Below, piece by piece: positions 7,476 through 16,530 of a stretch of 30,851 nt of DNA (positions are counted from its first letter, which is position 1; each line of letters opens with the position of its first letter). The stretch is from positions 1 through 30,851 of the forward strand of contig CAKRLV010000025.1 of the NCBI GenBank assembly GCA_934359755.1, given 5' to 3'. The DNA comes from an uncultured Agathobacter sp. GTDB lineage: Bacteria > Bacillota > Clostridia > Lachnospirales > Lachnospiraceae. Under the pieces are notes generated by a model, which was not told where the DNA came from, did no database searches, and was given only the letters and a program-made list of their open reading frames with translations. The position numbers and the translations under genes are program-made.

Positions 7476-8636
7476 ATGGAAAGCAGACTATCAGCACTGA
7501 AATATGTGCGAAATAATAAGAAACAGTCAGGTGTGATGATTGTTGCACTTGCGCTTACTTTTATGACAATGTACATAATAAATTTTTTGTTTCTGACAAC
7601 GGAAGAAAGCTTTAAGGAAATATTTCTTGAACAGCCAAAGAAAGTTGCGTTTGTAGATTTAAGTGCAAATACAATGGGAATTGAAGGTGATACAGATAGC
7701 AGTGATGAAGAGAGAAGTAAGCAGATAGTAAACAGAATAAATGAGATAATTGACAGGCTTAAAAAGCTTGATGGTATTAGTGATGTGACATACACACAGA
7801 TACTTATCGCAAATTATAAAGGGATAGTAGGAAATCTGGGATATAGGATTCCCTTATATGAATCAGAACAAATTCCAGACTATTTAAAACACATGGACGC
7901 AAAGCTGGTAGAAGGAAACATGCCGAAAAAAGCAGGGGAAGTCCTTGTAGATAAAAAGGTATTTAGTAACCAGCAGATGTCAATTGGAGGATATTTTAAT
8001 GAGTCATTATATGGAAAAACATTTAAGGTGTCAGGTGTGATTGAATCTGACAATTTAACTTGTGTAGGAATACCGCAGGGATATACCAATTCAGGCTGGT
8101 GTATAGTGGTGCAGTGTGACAGCAAAAGTGCAGACATGAACAAAGAATTAAAGAAGTTAGGAATTGTCACATCTAAGTATGACAGGATTTATGATGTGCA
8201 ATACTGGGCTGATGCATATAAGAATCTGGTTGAGGAGCAAATAGATGCTGCATTACTTGTAATACTTATTGTAGTGATGATATTTCTTGCAATTTCAATT
8301 ATGGTTGCATACATTTCATTTATGCGAAGCAGAACAAATGAATATTGTCTGTACACATCAATTGGCTTTAGCAGAAAAGATATATATACAATGATGATGC
8401 GTGAGGTTGGAATTATATTTGGGAGCAGTCTGATATTTGGCGCAGTTATAACAATTGTTATCATGGTTTTGCTGGGAAATCTTTTATTGGACAATCTGGG
8501 ATTGGTGTACAAATATTTTTATCCAGAGCATCTGGTCAGGATACTTGCTGCATTTATGGCAATTGTTGGCTTTTTGCAGATACCAGTCATTTTTACAATT
8601 AACAGTATAAAGACAATAGATTTGATAGAAGAATAA
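7476..8636 (+). CDS. ABC transporter permease, FtsX/MacB-like
   Basis: 386 aa from the ATG at 7476, chosen because GGAGG (7466-7470) lies five bases before it; in-frame ATGs further upstream overlap the putative promoter. The first span follows a short basic N-terminus (around residues 20-40). A large extracytoplasmic domain of about 200 residues follows, then three C-terminal spans (about 255-280, 305-335, 350-370) with the FtsX-type EYCLYTSIGFSRKDIY loop that contacts the ATPase. Four spans with a big ectodomain is the usual half-permease plan. It acts with the ATPase and second permease directly downstream and is probably controlled by the preceding two-component system. Substrate is unknown; peptide or lipid export or resistance is typical of the family. 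Confidence 0.88.
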   Translation: MESRLSALKYVRNNKKQSGVMIVALALTFMTMYIINFLFLTTEESFKEIFLEQPKKVAFVDLSANTMGIEGDTDSSDEERSKQIVNRINEIIDRLKKLDGISDVTYTQILIANYKGIVGNLGYRIPLYESEQIPDYLKHMDAKLVEGNMPKKAGEVLVDKKVFSNQQMSIGGYFNESLYGKTFKVSGVIESDNLTCVGIPQGYTNSGWCIVVQCDSKSADMNKELKKLGIVTSKYDRIYDVQYWADAYKNLVEEQIDAALLVILIVVMIFLAISIMVAYISFMRSRTNEYCLYTSIGFSRKDIYTMMMREVGIIFGSSLIFGAVITIVIMVLLGNLLLDNLGLVYKYFYPEHLVRILAAFMAIVGFLQIPVIFTINSIKTIDLIEE

Positions 8637-8647
8637 GAGGTATTAAG

Positions 8648-9349
8648 ATGTTTGAAATAAAAAATGTAAGCATGATTTATGATATGAATTCGGATGATAA
8701 GATGTATGCACTTAGCGCTTTTAACCTGACACTTCCTGACTCAGGACTGGTTGGAATAGTGGGACCATCAGGAAGTGGTAAGAGCACACTTATGTATGTG
8801 ATGTCTACATTAAAATCGCCAACAGAAGGCAGCATAATGTACAATGGAAAAGATATTACAGCATTCTCTGCGAAGGAAAGAGAAAAGACGAGAAGAAGTG
8901 AATTTGGCTTTGTTTTTCAAAAGCATTATCTTGTTCCATATATGACCGCAATTGACAATGTAGTTGTTGCAGCAATCGGTGATAGACAGGCAAAAGAGCA
9001 CGAGGCAAGAACCTACTTAGAAGAACTTGGATTAAATGAGCGGGAATTTGGAAAAAGACCAGCAAAATTGTCAGGTGGACAGAGTCAGAGAGTAGCAATT
9101 GCAAGAGCGATGATAAATAATCCAAAGGTCATTTTCGCAGATGAACCAACAGCATCACTTGATCATGAGAATGCATTTAATGTCATGAAAATTCTAAAGA
9201 AATATTCAAAGGATAAGCTTGTTATTGTGGTTACACATGACAGGACGGTGTTATCAGATGTGGATATATTGGTTGAGATGTGGGATGGAAAATTAAGCAA
9301 TGTAGTTACAGCTGATAGAGTAAATATAAAAGGGGAAAGCAATGAGTAA
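8648..9349 (+). CDS. ABC transporter ATPase, MacB/LolD-like
   Basis: 233 aa. Walker A is GPSGSGKST (residues 39-47), the Q loop lies in FGFVFQKHYLVPYMT, the signature is LSGGQSQRVAIARA, Walker B is VIFADEPTASLD, and the H loop is VVTHDR. This is the 22-aa-insert-free MacB/LolD/YknY type that pairs with FtsX-like permeases. It starts 11 bp after the first permease and overlaps the second by 8 bp, so the three genes form one translational unit supplying ATP hydrolysis for the complex at the cytoplasmic face. Confidence 0.95.
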   Translation: MFEIKNVSMIYDMNSDDKMYALSAFNLTLPDSGLVGIVGPSGSGKSTLMYVMSTLKSPTEGSIMYNGKDITAFSAKEREKTRRSEFGFVFQKHYLVPYMTAIDNVVVAAIGDRQAKEHEARTYLEELGLNEREFGKRPAKLSGGQSQRVAIARAMINNPKVIFADEPTASLDHENAFNVMKILKKYSKDKLVIVVTHDRTVLSDVDILVEMWDGKLSNVVTADRVNIKGESNE

Positions 9350-10445
9350 AATAAAACCATTTTCAGCATTATATTATATAAAAAATAATAAATGCAGGGC
9401 TGGAATTTGCATGTTTATGATGTTTCTGGCATCCATGACATTTATTGCAGGCAATTATATCCGCTCGGTGTTTTATCCGTTTGACAAAGAATTTGAGTAT
9501 TCTGACAAAATAGTAGAGGTGGATCTCCAGAGTACAGATGAGGATTACAGAGACTATAATACTTTCCTTGAAAAAGTAAAATCTGATAAAAAGCTGGATA
9601 GTGTAGAAAGAACCAGCTATGGATTTGGCGGAATGCAGCATGGCACAGTTTTCAATCTTGATATGGGCGGCTGGACATATGTTTTCAATTCGCGTGAAGA
9701 TATGGAAAAAGTATTTAAGCATCTTGGAATAAAAGGAGATTTTTCAAAATGTAAGAACAACAGTCTGGTAATAAGCAGCGATTTTGCAAAGAATAAAGGA
9801 ATTAAACCTGGGGATAAAATAGACCAGACATTTGATGAAAATCTAAGTGGAGAGTATACAGTGGATGCCATTATTAATGATGGAAGTTTTTGTTCTTTTT
9901 ACATATATGAAGACAATGAAAGCCTTGGACGCGCATATGTATTCAGTGAGCAAATGGAAGGAAAAGAATTATATGATTATGTAAATAACCTTGCAGATGG
10001 TCTTAAGGTAAAGGTCAATGAGTCAGAGCGTGATTATTCCATGCCACAGTTTAGTATTTTTTATGTTATATTTTATCTTCTTGACGTACTTATAGCAGTT
10101 GTACTTGCTATTACAGTAAATTCAGTTGTGACAGGTCAGTATTTAAAAAGGACATATGAGTTTGGAGTTTACAGGGCGCTTGGAATGAGCAGAGGCGAGA
10201 TAAAAAGGAAAGTTGCAGCGGAGATATTTCAAATAAATATCATTGCGTGTGCAGCAGGATTTATAGCAATATGGCTTTTTACATATATGATAAATGAACT
10301 GTTTTACAAGCGGGAAGGCTTGCAGATATTGTTCTGTTCTGAAACTGGATTGATAGGATTTATTATCTGCGATGCGCTGATTATTGTTCCTCTTATTCTT
10401 TCAAAAGGGCGCATGATGAGCAAAGCGGATGTAACTGAATTTTAG
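9342..10445 (+). CDS. ABC transporter permease, FtsX/MacB-like (second subunit)
   Basis: 367 aa. One N-terminal span (around residues 17-37), an ectodomain of about 190 residues, then three C-terminal spans (about 235-262, 296-320, 336-356). The cytoplasmic loop YEFGVYRALGMSRGEIKRKV is the FtsX-type contact with the ATPase. GGGGAAAGC precedes its ATG inside the ATPase gene. It differs clearly in sequence from the first permease, so the transporter is probably a heterodimer around a shared ATPase. No terminator is seen before the promoter at 10486. Confidence 0.88.
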   Translation: MSKIKPFSALYYIKNNKCRAGICMFMMFLASMTFIAGNYIRSVFYPFDKEFEYSDKIVEVDLQSTDEDYRDYNTFLEKVKSDKKLDSVERTSYGFGGMQHGTVFNLDMGGWTYVFNSREDMEKVFKHLGIKGDFSKCKNNSLVISSDFAKNKGIKPGDKIDQTFDENLSGEYTVDAIINDGSFCSFYIYEDNESLGRAYVFSEQMEGKELYDYVNNLADGLKVKVNESERDYSMPQFSIFYVIFYLLDVLIAVVLAITVNSVVTGQYLKRTYEFGVYRALGMSRGEIKRKVAAEIFQINIIACAAGFIAIWLFTYMINELFYKREGLQILFCSETGLIGFIICDALIIVPLILSKGRMMSKADVTEF

Positions 10446-10485
10446 CGCAAATTACTAAAAGTATTGGATAATTGCCCAAAACCAT

Positions 10486-10514
10486 TTGACATGCCCACAG
10501 TAGCATTGTATGAT
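10486..10514 (+). promoter_or_regulatory. Strong sigma-A-type promoter
   Basis: TTGACA (10486-10491, perfect -35) and TATGAT (10509-10514) are 17 bp apart. An in-frame ATG at 10510 falls inside the -10 box, which supports the downstream ATG at 10570 as the real start of the next gene. Confidence 0.8.
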
Positions 10515-10569
10515 GTTAGATGTTACTGGAAGTTATAAAAGAAGCAAAGGAGTAAAAGGAGTAAAGGAA

Positions 10570-11118
10570 ATGGAAACAAAAGATATTATTAAAAGGGCAA
10601 AAGCATTAAACTGGATTGAGATTATAATCACGTTGGCATTGTATGTATCGTTCAGAATCATGGGAACGATGGCAAAGTCTGCAACAACCCAGTTACAAAT
10701 CAACAATATCATTGAGGTACAGCAGATTATCCTCATTGTAGTAGGTGTTATTTCAGCAGTAGTTATTATAATGACCATTATTTTAATGGTTAAGAATCAG
10801 AAAAGAGTTAAAGGATTAGGTTTACTTTTAGCTAGTGGTATTATTACTTTGATATTTGCAATTTTAGGTGTTACACTTGGACTTATTATCTGGATTTTAT
10901 CAGGAGCATCACTTTCAGCACTTAAGCAGAAAAATGCTGAGGATGATTTTGAGGCAAGATTACAGAAGCAGAATCAGACTCCAAATATGAACCAGAATAT
11001 GTACACGAATCAGACTCCAGATATGAACCAGAATATGTACACGAATCAGACTCCAGATATGAATCAGAATATGTACACGAATCAGAACACATCATCAGAT
11101 AATACGTTTCAGCAGTAA
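10570..11118 (+). CDS. Small membrane protein with repetitive Asn/Gln/Met-rich tail
   Basis: 182 aa from 10570, with AGGAG nine bases ahead. Hydrophobic segments lie at about residues 14-32, 50-75 and 82-110, so three or four spans. A charged stretch then leads into a low-complexity cytoplasmic or surface tail built from a 12-residue unit (NQTPDMNQNMYT) repeated three times. Overall shape resembles the DUF4064-like group of small Firmicutes membrane proteins, but I do not assign a family. Nine bp separate it from the next small membrane protein, with which it likely shares the strong promoter at 10486. Function unknown. Confidence 0.75.
   Translation: METKDIIKRAKALNWIEIIITLALYVSFRIMGTMAKSATTQLQINNIIEVQQIILIVVGVISAVVIIMTIILMVKNQKRVKGLGLLLASGIITLIFAILGVTLGLIIWILSGASLSALKQKNAEDDFEARLQKQNQTPNMNQNMYTNQTPDMNQNMYTNQTPDMNQNMYTNQNTSSDNTFQQ
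10972..11079 (+). repeat. 36-bp in-frame tandem repeat, three copies
   Basis: Copies at 10972, 11008 and 11044 each encode NQTPxMNQNMYT. They differ at only two bases (AAT/GAT codon and AAC/AAT codon), and a fourth partial copy begins at 11080. Near identity at the DNA level suggests recent slippage expansion that stays in frame. Confidence 0.95.
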
Positions 11119-11127
11119 GGAGTCAGT

Positions 11128-11679
11128 ATGAGTAAGGTATGTGAGTCATATATAGATTTCAATGCAAGCTGTAATGTTACATCTATTGCACTGAATGGAT
11201 TACTGCTTCCGGATGACAATATTTATAATGTCAGATATTATTACACAATTGATGCAAAAGAGTGCAGCACAAAGCAAAGAGATGGAGAAATGGCACTTTT
11301 ATATTCGCAGGTACTTAGTACGGCAAAGAGACTTGATATAAGACTGGTTCCTATAAATGATACAGTTACCAGAATGTTGTATACATATGAGATACGAAAT
11401 AACGTTGCTGGAATTGTTGCAATGGTTATATTGCAGTTAGTTATGGCATTTGCATTTGCAATGGTATTTTCATTGGCAGAGACAGCGCTGCCTTCTATAC
11501 TTGTTAGTGCAATTGCATTCGTAGTGACAATGATCGTCTTTAGCTTTTTACCAATTATAGTAGTGCAGCAGAGTTCTAAGAAGAGAATACTCGGCAAGAT
11601 GAATAAGTATTTTGCAGAGCGAGTTAATTCTTATATTGATATTGTAAAGAGAAATCAGAATCCGCTATATTATCGATAA
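11128..11679 (+). CDS. Hypothetical membrane protein, two C-terminal spans
   Basis: 183 aa, AAGGAG directly upstream of the ATG. The first 90 residues are soluble and mixed alpha/beta with no motif I recognise. Two adjacent hydrophobic spans follow (about residues 92-115 and 120-147), then a short basic C-terminal helix. It lies 9 bp after the repetitive-tail membrane protein and ends at a terminator, so the two form a small operon. Function unknown. Confidence 0.72.
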   Translation: MSKVCESYIDFNASCNVTSIALNGLLLPDDNIYNVRYYYTIDAKECSTKQRDGEMALLYSQVLSTAKRLDIRLVPINDTVTRMLYTYEIRNNVAGIVAMVILQLVMAFAFAMVFSLAETALPSILVSAIAFVVTMIVFSFLPIIVVQQSSKKRILGKMNKYFAERVNSYIDIVKRNQNPLYYR

Positions 11680-11688
11680 ATCAAACAT

Positions 11689-11745
11689 ATACCGGCTATC
11701 AGAGGAAGGACTGGAAAGTCCAGAATCGGGTAGTCGGTATTTTTT
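11689..11745 (+). terminator. Intrinsic terminator with inner hairpin
   Basis: ATACCGGCTA (11689-11698) pairs with TAGTCGGTAT (11731-11740), one wobble, and is followed by TTTTT. The loop holds a second hairpin, GGACT-GGAA-AGTCC, making a branched or extended terminator for the two small membrane protein genes. Confidence 0.8.
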
Positions 11746-11804
11746 AGGTTAGTGTTTTTAATGAAAAATTAATTATTTTATGTATAGGTATCAGGTGTAA
11801 GGTC

Positions 11805-11813
11805 TGATATAAT
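11805..11813 (+). promoter_or_regulatory. Extended -10 promoter of citrate synthase gene
   Basis: TGATATAAT gives a consensus TATAAT (11808-11813) with the TG of an extended -10. No good -35 is visible at the expected place, which is common for extended -10 promoters. It is about 45 bp ahead of the start codon. Confidence 0.55.
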
Positions 11814-11858
11814 AATGATATTCATGTGAATAAATTGGGAAATAACAGGAGGCGAAAA

Positions 11859-13205
11859 ATGGATAAGTTTGAAGAATATACAGGAAGACAATCAGAACTA
11901 TGTGTAGATGCTGGACAGATTGATCCGGAATTATACAATACATATGGTATCAAGAGAGGTCTTAGAGATATTAATGGTCTTGGTGTCCGTGCTGGCATAA
12001 CCAACATTTCCAAGATTACGGCATTTAAGGAAGAAAATGGCGAGAAAATCCCATGTGATGGAGAGCTTTTATATAGGGGCTATGATGTAAAAGAGATCAT
12101 CAGTGGTGCGGTGAATAGAAAGTATATATACGAAGAAGGAGCATATCTTCTTTTATTTGGCGAACTTCCAAATGATAGTCAGCTTAAAGAGTTTCATGAG
12201 ATTATAGCAGAGAATATGACACTGCCTACCAATTTTACAAGAGATGTAATTATGAAAGCTCCAGAGGCTGATATCATGACATCTATGACGAAGAGTATTC
12301 TTACCCTTGCAGGCTATGATCCTAAGAAGAATGATCTTAGCATTCCAAATGTACTCAGACAGTCTATGCAGCTTATAAGTGTATTTCCTATGCTTGCAGT
12401 GTATTCATATCATGCATACAATCATTACAAGAAGGATGACAGTTTAATCATTCACAGACCACTTGAAGAGTATTCTATTGCAGAGAATTTTCTTCGTATG
12501 TTGCGTGCAGATACTTCTTTTACAGAACTTGAGGCGCGTGTACTTGATATCGCATTGCTTTTGCATATGGAGCATGGTGGTGGTAACAATTCTACTTTTA
12601 CGACAAGGGTTGTTACATCGGCTGGAACTGATACATACTCTGCAATCGCAGCTGCTATGTCATCATTAAAAGGTAAGCGTCATGGTGGTGCGAACCTTAT
12701 GGTTATGGAGATGATGGATGACATCAAGGCTCATGTCAGGGATTGTAAGGATGATGACGAGATTTCATTTTATCTGGACAAGATAGTAAAGAAAGAGGCA
12801 TTTGATCATAAGGGACTTATCTATGGAATGGGACATGCTGTTTATTCTTTATCTGATCCAAGAGAAGTGGTATTTAAGAGTTATGTAGAGAAGCTTGCAG
12901 TAGCTAAGAACAGGGATGATGATATGTATCTGTACAGTGCAATCGAAAGAATTGCCCCTAAGCTGATTGCAAAAGAGCGTAAGATATACAAAGGTGTAAG
13001 TCCGAACGTAGATTTCTATAGCGGATTTGTGTATGACATGATGGGAATTCCAAGAGAGCTGTTTACACCATTATTTGCTGTAGCAAGAATCACAGGATGG
13101 AGTGCGCATAGAATAGAGGAACTTGTATCTGACAATAAGATTATAAGACCAGCGTATAAGGATATGGTAGAGAAGCGTCCATACATAGAGAGTAAAGATA
13201 GATAG
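11859..13205 (+). CDS. gltA: Citrate synthase
   Basis: 448 aa from the ATG at 11859, chosen because AGGAGG lies six bases before it; a GTG 33 bp upstream would include the ribosome site in the protein. It condenses oxaloacetate and acetyl-CoA to citrate, feeding glutamate synthesis in fermenting anaerobes. Catalytic residues of the Si-type family are visible: His239 in LHMEHGGGNN, His326 in GMGHAVYSL and Asp385 in SPNVDFYSG. The substrate-binding KGKRHGGAN loop and the C-terminal Arg in ELVSDNKIIRPAY are also present. It is somewhat longer at the N-terminus than the minimal bacterial enzyme. A spermidine-synthase-like gene follows within 13 bp. Confidence 0.95.
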   Translation: MDKFEEYTGRQSELCVDAGQIDPELYNTYGIKRGLRDINGLGVRAGITNISKITAFKEENGEKIPCDGELLYRGYDVKEIISGAVNRKYIYEEGAYLLLFGELPNDSQLKEFHEIIAENMTLPTNFTRDVIMKAPEADIMTSMTKSILTLAGYDPKKNDLSIPNVLRQSMQLISVFPMLAVYSYHAYNHYKKDDSLIIHRPLEEYSIAENFLRMLRADTSFTELEARVLDIALLLHMEHGGGNNSTFTTRVVTSAGTDTYSAIAAAMSSLKGKRHGGANLMVMEMMDDIKAHVRDCKDDDEISFYLDKIVKKEAFDHKGLIYGMGHAVYSLSDPREVVFKSYVEKLAVAKNRDDDMYLYSAIERIAPKLIAKERKIYKGVSPNVDFYSGFVYDMMGIPRELFTPLFAVARITGWSAHRIEELVSDNKIIRPAYKDMVEKRPYIESKDR

Positions 13206-13217
13206 TATGGAGTGAGT

Positions 13218-14825
13218 ATGGAACAGAACAAGAATGGAATATTAAAAAATAAGACTTTTTTATATCTGACAGAATTTTTTGCGGGAATGTCGGTAATGGC
13301 AGTGGAGTTAGGTGCAAGTAGATTGCTTGCACCATACTTCAGTTCTTCACAGATTGTGTGGACGATTATTATTGGAACGATAATGATTGCGATGGCACTT
13401 GGCAATATCTACGGTGGAAGGACGGCAGATAAGTCGCCAAATCCAGATAAGCTTTATGGAAGAATAATTATAGCTGCAATATGGATTGCTTTGATACCAG
13501 TGGTTGGAAAGTATATAGTTATTGGTATATCAGCAGTTCTCATTTTCACAGTGAACAATAATTTCCTGATTATAGCAGCGTTTGCGGCATGTATGATCAT
13601 ATTTGTATTTCCGCTGTTTTTGCTGGGAACAGTTACACCATCACTTGTTAAGTATTCAGTAGACAGCCTTGATGATAATGGAAAGACTGTTGGTACATTG
13701 GGCGCTTTTAACACGGTTGGAAGTATTATCGGAACATTCGTACCTACATTTGTTACGATTCCAGCGGTAGGAACATCTATTACCTTTTTGATTTTTGCAG
13801 GAATACTTCTTGTATTATCAATCGTATATTTTGTTAGTGAGAAGACCGGCAAGAAAAGAATCATAGCATCTGTATTGATTTTTGTACTGTGTTGTGGACT
13901 TGGATATTCAGATTCATTTGCATTCTGGGAGAAGAATCTGACATACGAGGGTGAGTCTGTTTATAATTATCTGCAAGTGTATGAGAATGAGCAGAAGGTT
14001 GCATTGTCGACTAATGTACTGTTTGGTGTGCAGTCTGTTTATATGAAGCAGGATGGACTGACAGGCATGTATTATGATTATGCAATGGCGGCTCCTCTTA
14101 TGCTGGCTGATAAGAACGTGTCAGATATGGACGTGCTTATTCTCGGAATGGGAACAGGAACATATGCGACGCAGTGTAATAAATATTTTGGAAAGATGAA
14201 TATTGAGGGTGTTGAAATTGATGAGAAAATCACAGCACTGTCGAGAGAATATTTTTCACTCTCAGAAGAAGTTCCTGTTACGACATATGATGGCAGGGCT
14301 TTTTTGAATGCATCAAAGAAGAAGTATGATGTGATTATGGTTGATGCGTATCAGGATATTACGATACCATTCCAGATGTCATCTACTGAGTTTTTTGAAC
14401 TGGTGAAATCGCATTTGAATGAGAATGGAATTATGGTTGTCAATATGAACATGCGAGGTACTAAAGAGGGAAATATCAACCAGTACCTTGCAGATACAAT
14501 AGGAAGTGTATTTGCAAATGAATACACGGTTGATGTAGCGGGCTCATCGAATAGAGAATTATTTGCATCAGATAGTGATATGATGCTTCAAAATCTAAGC
14601 GATAATCTAAATACAATCCAGAATAGTGATTTAAGAAATATGATGTCAGAAGTGCTTGCATCTACCACTGAATATGATAAAGGTGATTATATACTGACTG
14701 ATGATAAAGCACCAGTAGAACTGCTTGGAATGCAGGTGATTGATGAACTGATTAAAGATGAGGTGAGGTATTACAAGGATATTTATCAGCGAGAGGGAAT
14801 CAAGGGACTGATAAATTCATTATAA
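13218..14825 (+). CDS. Membrane-fused spermidine-synthase-like protein
   Basis: 535 aa from the ATG at 13218 (GGAG five bases before; a GTG at 13212 is an alternative). The N-terminal half has about seven or eight spans with the FAGMSVMAVELGASRLLAPY opening typical of the MFS-like part of fused SpeE proteins. The C-terminal half (from about residue 300) is a Rossmann methyltransferase-like domain: LILGMGTGTYATQ for AdoMet or dcAdoMet binding, an acidic residue in GVEIDEK, and DVIMVDAYQD. The family is annotated as spermidine synthase-like, but aminopropyl transfer by such fusions is rarely shown, so the substrate is uncertain. It is co-directional with citrate synthase and ends at a terminator. 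Confidence 0.85.
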   Translation: MEQNKNGILKNKTFLYLTEFFAGMSVMAVELGASRLLAPYFSSSQIVWTIIIGTIMIAMALGNIYGGRTADKSPNPDKLYGRIIIAAIWIALIPVVGKYIVIGISAVLIFTVNNNFLIIAAFAACMIIFVFPLFLLGTVTPSLVKYSVDSLDDNGKTVGTLGAFNTVGSIIGTFVPTFVTIPAVGTSITFLIFAGILLVLSIVYFVSEKTGKKRIIASVLIFVLCCGLGYSDSFAFWEKNLTYEGESVYNYLQVYENEQKVALSTNVLFGVQSVYMKQDGLTGMYYDYAMAAPLMLADKNVSDMDVLILGMGTGTYATQCNKYFGKMNIEGVEIDEKITALSREYFSLSEEVPVTTYDGRAFLNASKKKYDVIMVDAYQDITIPFQMSSTEFFELVKSHLNENGIMVVNMNMRGTKEGNINQYLADTIGSVFANEYTVDVAGSSNRELFASDSDMMLQNLSDNLNTIQNSDLRNMMSEVLASTTEYDKGDYILTDDKAPVELLGMQVIDELIKDEVRYYKDIYQREGIKGLINSL

Positions 14826-14844
14826 TTATTGTTGTTTTTGTGGG

Positions 14845-14883
14845 AATCCGTTATACTATTTGCATAGTGTAGCGGATTTTTTT
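14845..14883 (+). terminator. Terminator overlapping the next gene's ribosome site
   Basis: AATCCGTTATACTA (14845-14858) pairs with TAGTGTAGCGGATT (14865-14878), with two wobbles, and a T run ends at 14883. GGAGG for the next gene begins at 14884, only one base after the T run. Read-through RNA would place the ribosome site right beside a stable stem. Confidence 0.8.
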
Positions 14884-14893
14884 GGAGGCATAT

Positions 14894-16483
14894 ATGGGTA
14901 GATTTGTTAATCCTGATAATAGTGCATTTCAGGTTGCTTTGAATTCAAAAATATATATAGACAAAACTGGCATGCTTGAATATATGAACAGTGTAATAGA
15001 TACGTCGGATGCATATATCTGCAATAGCAGGCCTCGTCGGTTTGGAAAATCAATTACAGCGAACATGCTTGCTGCATACTATAGCAAAGGATGCGATTCA
15101 AGACAGATGTTTGAGAATTTTGAGATTGGAAAATCTGATAGTTTTGACGAACATCTTAACAAATATGATGTGATACATTTTGATATCCAGTGGTGTATGA
15201 CTGCCTCTGGGGGAACTGACAATGTAATTCCATATATTACCATGAATCTTCTTAAAGAACTGAAAGAAGAATATCCGAATATTCCAATTGAAGAGGGTGC
15301 ATCTATAGCAGATGCTTTGTCTTTGATTAATTCCTGTACAGGCAGCCGTTTTGTTATTATCTTGGATGAATGGGATGTCTTAATACGTGATGAAGCTCAC
15401 AATGCAGTTATTCAGGAGCAGTATATTAATTTCCTGAGAAGTCTGTTTAAAGGGATTGAACCGACAAAGTATATTGCACTCGCATATCTTACAGGTATAT
15501 TACCTGTTAAAAAAATAAAAACACAGTCCGCACTGAATAATTTTGATGAGTTTACGATGCTTGATTCAAGCATCTTGTCAGGATATATTGGTTTTACAGA
15601 TGATGATGTAAAAGTCTTATGCCAGAAGTACAACATAGACTATCTAAAGGTAAAGCAATGGTATGATGGATACGTATTAGGAGAGTATCAGGTTTATAAT
15701 CCAAAGGCTGTTGTCAGTGTAGTTACAAGAAGAGATTTTGTAAGCTATTGGTCGCAGACAGGAACATATGAGGCAATAGTCCCTCTTATAAATATGGATT
15801 TTGATGGATTGAAATCATCAATTATCGAGATGATATCTGGTGCAGAAGTGAAGGTTGATGTTACATCGTTTCAGAATGATACGGTGAATTTCGCAAACAG
15901 AGATGATGTTATAACATATCTGATACATTTGGGGTATCTGGGATATAACAGGGCACATCAGACTGCCTTTGTTCCAAATGAGGAGATACGACAGGAGTTA
16001 ATAAACGCTACTAAGAGAAAAAAGTGGAATGAGTTTTTGTATTTTCAGAAGGAATCATATTCTTTATTGGATGCAACACTCGATATGAATGGGAGTGCTG
16101 TAGCTTCCCAAATAGAGAAAATTCATAATGAGTATGCATCAGCAATAGTATATAATAATGAGAATTCTCTAAGCAGCGTCCTTACTATTGCGTACCTTAG
16201 TACGTTACAATTCTATTTTAAGCCAATACGGGAAATGCCAGGAGAAAGAGGTTTTGCAGATTTTGTTTATTTACCTAAGCCAGAATATGCGGCAGATTAT
16301 CCAGCATTGATTGTTGAACTTAAATGGAATAAAACCGCAGAGTCTGCATTGGAACAGATTAAAAATAGAAAATATCCAGAATCAATAGTTAAGTATACTG
16401 GAGATATTCTTCTTGTTGGAATCAATTATGATAAAGCAAGTAAAGAGCATACATGTGTTATAGAAAAATTAGAATTAGAATAA
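14894..16483 (+). CDS. AAA-ATPase-like / PD-(D/E)XK nuclease-family protein
   Basis: 529 aa from the ATG at 14894, with GGAGG five bases before. The N-terminus shows the AAA-ATPase-like family features: YIDKTGMLEYMN, the P-loop variant SRPRRFGKSITANML near residues 37-51, and a Walker-B-like FVIILDEWDVL. The C-terminal region carries a PD-(D/E)XK-type core: ADFVYLPK, then ALIVELKWNK (E-x-K), then a helix with EQIKNRKY. This two-domain family is abundant and often multi-copy in gut Firmicutes and Bacteroidetes. Its function is unknown, and defence or mobile-element roles have been suggested mainly from context. It stands alone here between two terminators; no promoter of its own is evident upstream. 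Confidence 0.88.
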   Translation: MGRFVNPDNSAFQVALNSKIYIDKTGMLEYMNSVIDTSDAYICNSRPRRFGKSITANMLAAYYSKGCDSRQMFENFEIGKSDSFDEHLNKYDVIHFDIQWCMTASGGTDNVIPYITMNLLKELKEEYPNIPIEEGASIADALSLINSCTGSRFVIILDEWDVLIRDEAHNAVIQEQYINFLRSLFKGIEPTKYIALAYLTGILPVKKIKTQSALNNFDEFTMLDSSILSGYIGFTDDDVKVLCQKYNIDYLKVKQWYDGYVLGEYQVYNPKAVVSVVTRRDFVSYWSQTGTYEAIVPLINMDFDGLKSSIIEMISGAEVKVDVTSFQNDTVNFANRDDVITYLIHLGYLGYNRAHQTAFVPNEEIRQELINATKRKKWNEFLYFQKESYSLLDATLDMNGSAVASQIEKIHNEYASAIVYNNENSLSSVLTIAYLSTLQFYFKPIREMPGERGFADFVYLPKPEYAADYPALIVELKWNKTAESALEQIKNRKYPESIVKYTGDILLVGINYDKASKEHTCVIEKLELE

Positions 16484-16497
16484 TTTTCAGGAATGTA

Positions 16498-16526
16498 TAG
16501 ACAAATGCAGGAATATTATGTATCAT
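16498..16526 (+). promoter_or_regulatory. Promoter for Mn2+ riboswitch and exchanger
   Basis: TAGACA (16498-16503) and TATCAT (16521-16526) are 17 bp apart. Transcription from about 16533 would begin exactly at the 5' edge of the riboswitch. Confidence 0.65.
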
Positions 16527-16530
16527 AGAT

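Noticed and set aside
13218..14825. Calling the fused protein a true spermidine synthase
   Set aside because: The nucleotide-binding part fits, but substrate-site residues cannot be judged here and membrane-fused homologues often lack demonstrated activity, so only 'spermidine-synthase-like' is used.
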